A stretch of 6,505 bases of DNA from Desulfosporosinus sp. UBA5188 (GTDB taxonomy: Bacteria; Bacillota; Desulfitobacteriia; Desulfitobacteriales; Desulfitobacteriaceae), in the NCBI GenBank assembly GCA_002413075.1, contig DHWG01000003.1, forward strand, positions 1-6,505, given 5' to 3'. This document shows positions 3,913-6,505 of the stretch, piece after piece. Both the position numbers and the translations under genes were made by a program. The notes under the pieces are model-generated. The model made no database searches, was not told where the DNA came from, and was given only the letters and a program-made list of their open reading frames with translations. Position 1 is the stretch's first letter, and each line of letters opens with the position of its first letter.

Positions 3913-6505
3913 AAATCCTGATCGTTGACGACCACCGAGAAAATCTACTGGCTTTGGAAGCGGTGCTTAATTCGCCCGACTATCATGTCGTTTCTGCCAG
4001 TTCCGGCGAAGAGGCCTTAAAGTGCTTGCTAAAAGACGATTTTGCCGTGATTCTGCTGGACGTGCAGATGCCAGGGATGGATGGTTTTGAAACTGCCAGC
4101 CTCATCAGAGCAAGGAAGGTAAACAAAGATACTCCCATTATTTTCATTACGGCCACTTACCAGACCACGGAAAATATGACGCAAGGGTATTCCCTGGGTG
4201 CTATCGACTATTTGTTTAAACCCTTCCACCCACAAACACTGAAATTAAAAATAGAAGCATTTGTAAAAATACACCTTCGGGAGAAGAAAATTAGGCTCCA
4301 AAATGAATTGCTGATGCAGCGTGCCGTTGAACTCGAAACGATGAACAAAAGCTTGGAACGGACTACTTCGGATTTGCGTAAGGCTGAAGCGTTGGCTCGC
4401 GTCATTGGGGAAACTGCCACGGATACCGTGATCACCCTGGACGGGGTGGGCCTTATTTTAAACGTTAATCCTGCCTTAACGGAAATGTTTGGCTATGAGC
4501 ATGAGGAATTGCAGGGACAGCATATCTTAAGCCTTTTTCCTAGTGAAAGCCTTCCTTTTCCAGAGACCCCGGTTATACGTAAAAGTAGCAAAATCCTGTA
4601 CGTGGTTGCCACGCATAAAGATGGGACAGTTTTTCCCGTGGAGGTTCAAATCGGCGTGGCTAGTATTGAGGATCAGCAGATTTTTGTCTGGTCCGTGCGC
4701 GACATTACCGAGCGTAAACAGCTGGAGGAGGAGCGAAAAGACCGGTTTAAAACCCTTGGAAAGCTCGTTCAAGAGCGCACCTGCGAACTCTTCCTAGCCA
4801 ATGAAACGCTTAAAGAGGAACGAGATTCACTCAGAAGTGCGATAGAGAGATTCTCTAAGGCTTTTCAATTAGGTCCCCATATGATGACGATTACTAGGAA
4901 GTCTGACAATAGATATGTGGATGTAAACCGTCGTTTTCTTGAAGCAAAGGGTCTTTCCCGTGAAGATGTTATCGGTAAAACACCCACCGAAATTGATGTG
5001 CCCGAAAGTCGATTTAAACAAATCATAGCGATTCTCGAGGCACAAGGATTAGTCCAAAACTATGAGGGTTCTATGCTTATGAAAGATGGTTCAGAAGGTA
5101 GTGTTATTTTTTCAGCTGAGACGATACAAGTCGATGATCAAGACTGCATTTTGGTTGCTTATAATGACGTTACTGAAATGAAAAGAATGCAAATGGAAAG
5201 GACAGAACAACTTACTAAAAACTTAAAATTAGAGGAGGACGTTTCTAGGGGTAATCAACTCATAGCAGATAGTATCAATAATATGCAAGATGGTTTCTTT
5301 GCGTTAGATGATCAATGGAACTTTACATATGTCAATAAAAAGGCAGAAGAGTTATTTCTAAAAACAGGAGAAGAACTTTTAGATGAAGTTTTTTGGGAGG
5401 TTCTTGCCCAAGCAAGAGGAACCTTATTTGAACTAAATTTCCAACAGGCTAAGAATGTTGGTGTTCCAACAACCTTTGAAAGTCTTGGTCTTATACATAA
5501 AGACACATGGTTTGAAGTTACTGCGTACCCTTCCCAGTTTGGCTTGTCGGTTTATTATAGGGATATTACTGAACAAAAATTATCTCGCGAGAAATTAATT
5601 AAGTCTCAAAAAGAGACGGCTTTAATTCTAGAAAATATGACCGATTGTTTTTTTGCTCTTGATAGGGACGGGCAATTTACTCATATAAATCGCGCAGCAG
5701 AAATAGCCTTCGGAAAATCTCGCGATGCGTTGTTGGGCAAAAAGATTACTGAAGTATTTAGTGTCGACGATACCGCCCTACGACACTATCATGAAGTAAT
5801 GAATGAGCATAAGGCGGTTACTTTTGAAATCCTTTCCGAGGCTTTAGGTAATAGCTGGTTAGAGATCAATGCCTATCCAATAGAAACTGGACTGAGTTGT
5901 TATTTCCGTGATATTACTAGCCGTAAAATAGCCGATAAGGAATTTGCTAGACTCGAACGCCTCAACCTTGTAGGACAATTAGCTGCTGGCATCGGTCATG
6001 AAATAAGGAATCCAATGACCACGGTGCGTGGTTATCTGCAACTGTTGGGGTCAAAACCTGAATATGAAGCTCGGAAGTCTATCTTCGACCTGATGATTTC
6101 GGAACTGGATCGGGCCAACGCAATTATTACAGAATTTCTCTCGCTGGCCCGAACAAAACAAACTGAACGGAAATACCAAAACCTTAACGACATTCTAATT
6201 GACTTATATCCTTTGTTACAAGCAGACACTTTTACGCAAAATAAACAAATTGTTTTCATTCCTGGGGAGATTCCCAACCTAGAAATCAATGGAAACGAAA
6301 TCACCCAACTGGTTCTTAATTTAACCCGCAACGGACTCGAAGCAATGCAGGAAGGCGGTCGTCTAAATGTTAAAAGTTATGTGGAGAATGGCAAGGTAGT
6401 GCTTGCGATTGAGGATGAGGGAGGTGGTATTCCGCGAGAAAATATTCCTAAGATAGGAACACCCTTCTTTACGACTAAAGATACTGGGACTGGGTTGGGC
6501 CTGGC
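3909..6505 (+). CDS. Receiver-first soluble sensor kinase, REC-PAS(x4)-HisKA-HATPase_c (3' end cut by window)
   Basis: The frame stays open from ATG 3909 to the window edge (865 complete codons plus two bases); no other start codon lies between it and the upstream in-frame TGA (3885). No membrane segment is seen, so the protein should be cytosolic. Domains: receiver (1-120) with D7, D8, phospho-acceptor D51 (LLDVQMPGMDG), T81 and K104; coiled coil (about 120-160); PAS1 (about 163-270, ending DITER); coiled coil; PAS2 (about 314-423, ending DVTE); PAS3 (about 452-555, DITE); PAS4 (about 571-671, DITS); HisKA with H697 in GHEIRNPMT; HATPase_c with N-box N808, G1 DEGGGI from D836, F-box FFTTK (853-857), and G2 DTGTGLGL running off the edge. 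The kinase half resembles sporulation-type Firmicute kinases (KinB/KinE-like) by motif. An intact input receiver suggests it is tuned or fed by another kinase, plausibly the one at 202-2964. PAS ligands are not evident. Confidence 0.94.
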   Translation, partial: MKILIVDDHRENLLALEAVLNSPDYHVVSASSGEEALKCLLKDDFAVILLDVQMPGMDGFETASLIRARKVNKDTPIIFITATYQTTENMTQGYSLGAIDYLFKPFHPQTLKLKIEAFVKIHLREKKIRLQNELLMQRAVELETMNKSLERTTSDLRKAEALARVIGETATDTVITLDGVGLILNVNPALTEMFGYEHEELQGQHILSLFPSESLPFPETPVIRKSSKILYVVATHKDGTVFPVEVQIGVASIEDQQIFVWSVRDITERKQLEEERKDRFKTLGKLVQERTCELFLANETLKEERDSLRSAIERFSKAFQLGPHMMTITRKSDNRYVDVNRRFLEAKGLSREDVIGKTPTEIDVPESRFKQIIAILEAQGLVQNYEGSMLMKDGSEGSVIFSAETIQVDDQDCILVAYNDVTEMKRMQMERTEQLTKNLKLEEDVSRGNQLIADSINNMQDGFFALDDQWNFTYVNKKAEELFLKTGEELLDEVFWEVLAQARGTLFELNFQQAKNVGVPTTFESLGLIHKDTWFEVTAYPSQFGLSVYYRDITEQKLSREKLIKSQKETALILENMTDCFFALDRDGQFTHINRAAEIAFGKSRDALLGKKITEVFSVDDTALRHYHEVMNEHKAVTFEILSEALGNSWLEINAYPIETGLSCYFRDITSRKIADKEFARLERLNLVGQLAAGIGHEIRNPMTTVRGYLQLLGSKPEYEARKSIFDLMISELDRANAIITEFLSLARTKQTERKYQNLNDILIDLYPLLQADTFTQNKQIVFIPGEIPNLEINGNEITQLVLNLTRNGLEAMQEGGRLNVKSYVENGKVVLAIEDEGGGIPRENIPKIGTPFFTTKDTGTGLGL
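5262..5921 (+). repeat. Tandem pair of related PAS modules (PAS3 and PAS4)
   Basis: Two adjacent PAS modules (5262-5573 and 5619-5921) are more like each other than like PAS1 or PAS2 in the same protein. Matching blocks in order are GFFALD/CFFALD, FTYVNKKAE/FTHINRAAE, FESLG/FEILS, WFEVTAYP/WLEINAYP and GLSVYYRDIT/GLSCYFRDIT, at matching spacing. The pattern suggests an internal duplication followed by divergence. DNA identity is no longer obvious, so the event is not recent. Confidence 0.7.

Noticed and set aside
4395..4716. PAS1 of the second kinase as a FixL-like haem oxygen sensor
   Set aside because: The HKDGTVFPVEV and RDITERK blocks resemble FixL-type PAS domains, but the segment between LFPSES and HKDGT is short and contains no histidine where the haem ligand would be expected, so haem binding is not supported.
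4543..4797. 84-codon + strand ORF in another frame
   Set aside because: It lies wholly inside the receiver-first kinase, whose own frame shows clear PAS1 motifs there. It has no ribosome site and no recognisable protein features.
561..6331. Minus-strand ORFs of 64-99 codons (561-815, 781-1020, 1311-1544, 2082-2342, 3363-3584, 4029-4235, 4208-4435, 4527-4772, 5312-5506, 6032-6331)
   Set aside because: All are antisense to well-supported genes, are short, and have translations without domain-like character. They are reading-frame shadows.

Overview
The window looks like the edge of a draft-assembly contig from a Gram-positive bacterium, most likely a Firmicute of the Clostridia / Desulfitobacterium-Desulfosporosinus kind. 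The evidence is a near-perfect Shine-Dalgarno (AAGGAGGGTG) before the first gene, a mid-to-low GC content (hand counts of about 35-50% per stretch), and a last kinase whose H-box (GHEIRNPMTTVRGYLQLL) resembles the sporulation-type kinases of that group. The taxonomic call is inference. Bases 1-15 are not genomic: they match the inner 15 bases of the Tn5/Nextera mosaic end left over from library preparation.

Layout, all on the + strand. Bases 16-201 are a non-coding leader holding three dyad-symmetric elements and a strong ribosome binding site. Bases 202-2964 encode a 920-residue membrane-bound hybrid sensor kinase: TM, extracytoplasmic helical domain, TM, HAMP, GAF, eight-heptad coiled coil, HisKA, HATPase_c, receiver. 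Ten bases later comes a 287-residue CheR-type SAM-dependent methyltransferase (2975-3838). A 70-base gap follows, with no recognisable terminator and a possible 15-codon leader ORF that would end on the next start codon as ATGA. From 3909 to the window end runs a soluble receiver-first kinase: receiver, four PAS domains, HisKA, HATPase_c. It is cut by the window edge inside the ATP-binding G2 box after 865 complete codons.

The three genes look like one transcription unit for a signalling module. The membrane kinase senses something at or outside the membrane and phosphorylates itself, probably also its own receiver. The soluble kinase carries an input receiver that could accept phosphate from the first kinase or a phosphorelay intermediate, plus four PAS sensors. 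The CheR-like enzyme between them is the unusual part: no chemoreceptor, CheA, CheW or CheB methylesterase is visible, so its target is open. The Glu/Gln-rich heptad linker of the first kinase is one speculative candidate. The arrangement resembles an unfused relative of the known CheB-CheR-PAS-kinase fusion proteins. No phage, IS, CRISPR, tRNA or rRNA was seen. The parts are familiar; the combination and the CheR target are what is less well understood.
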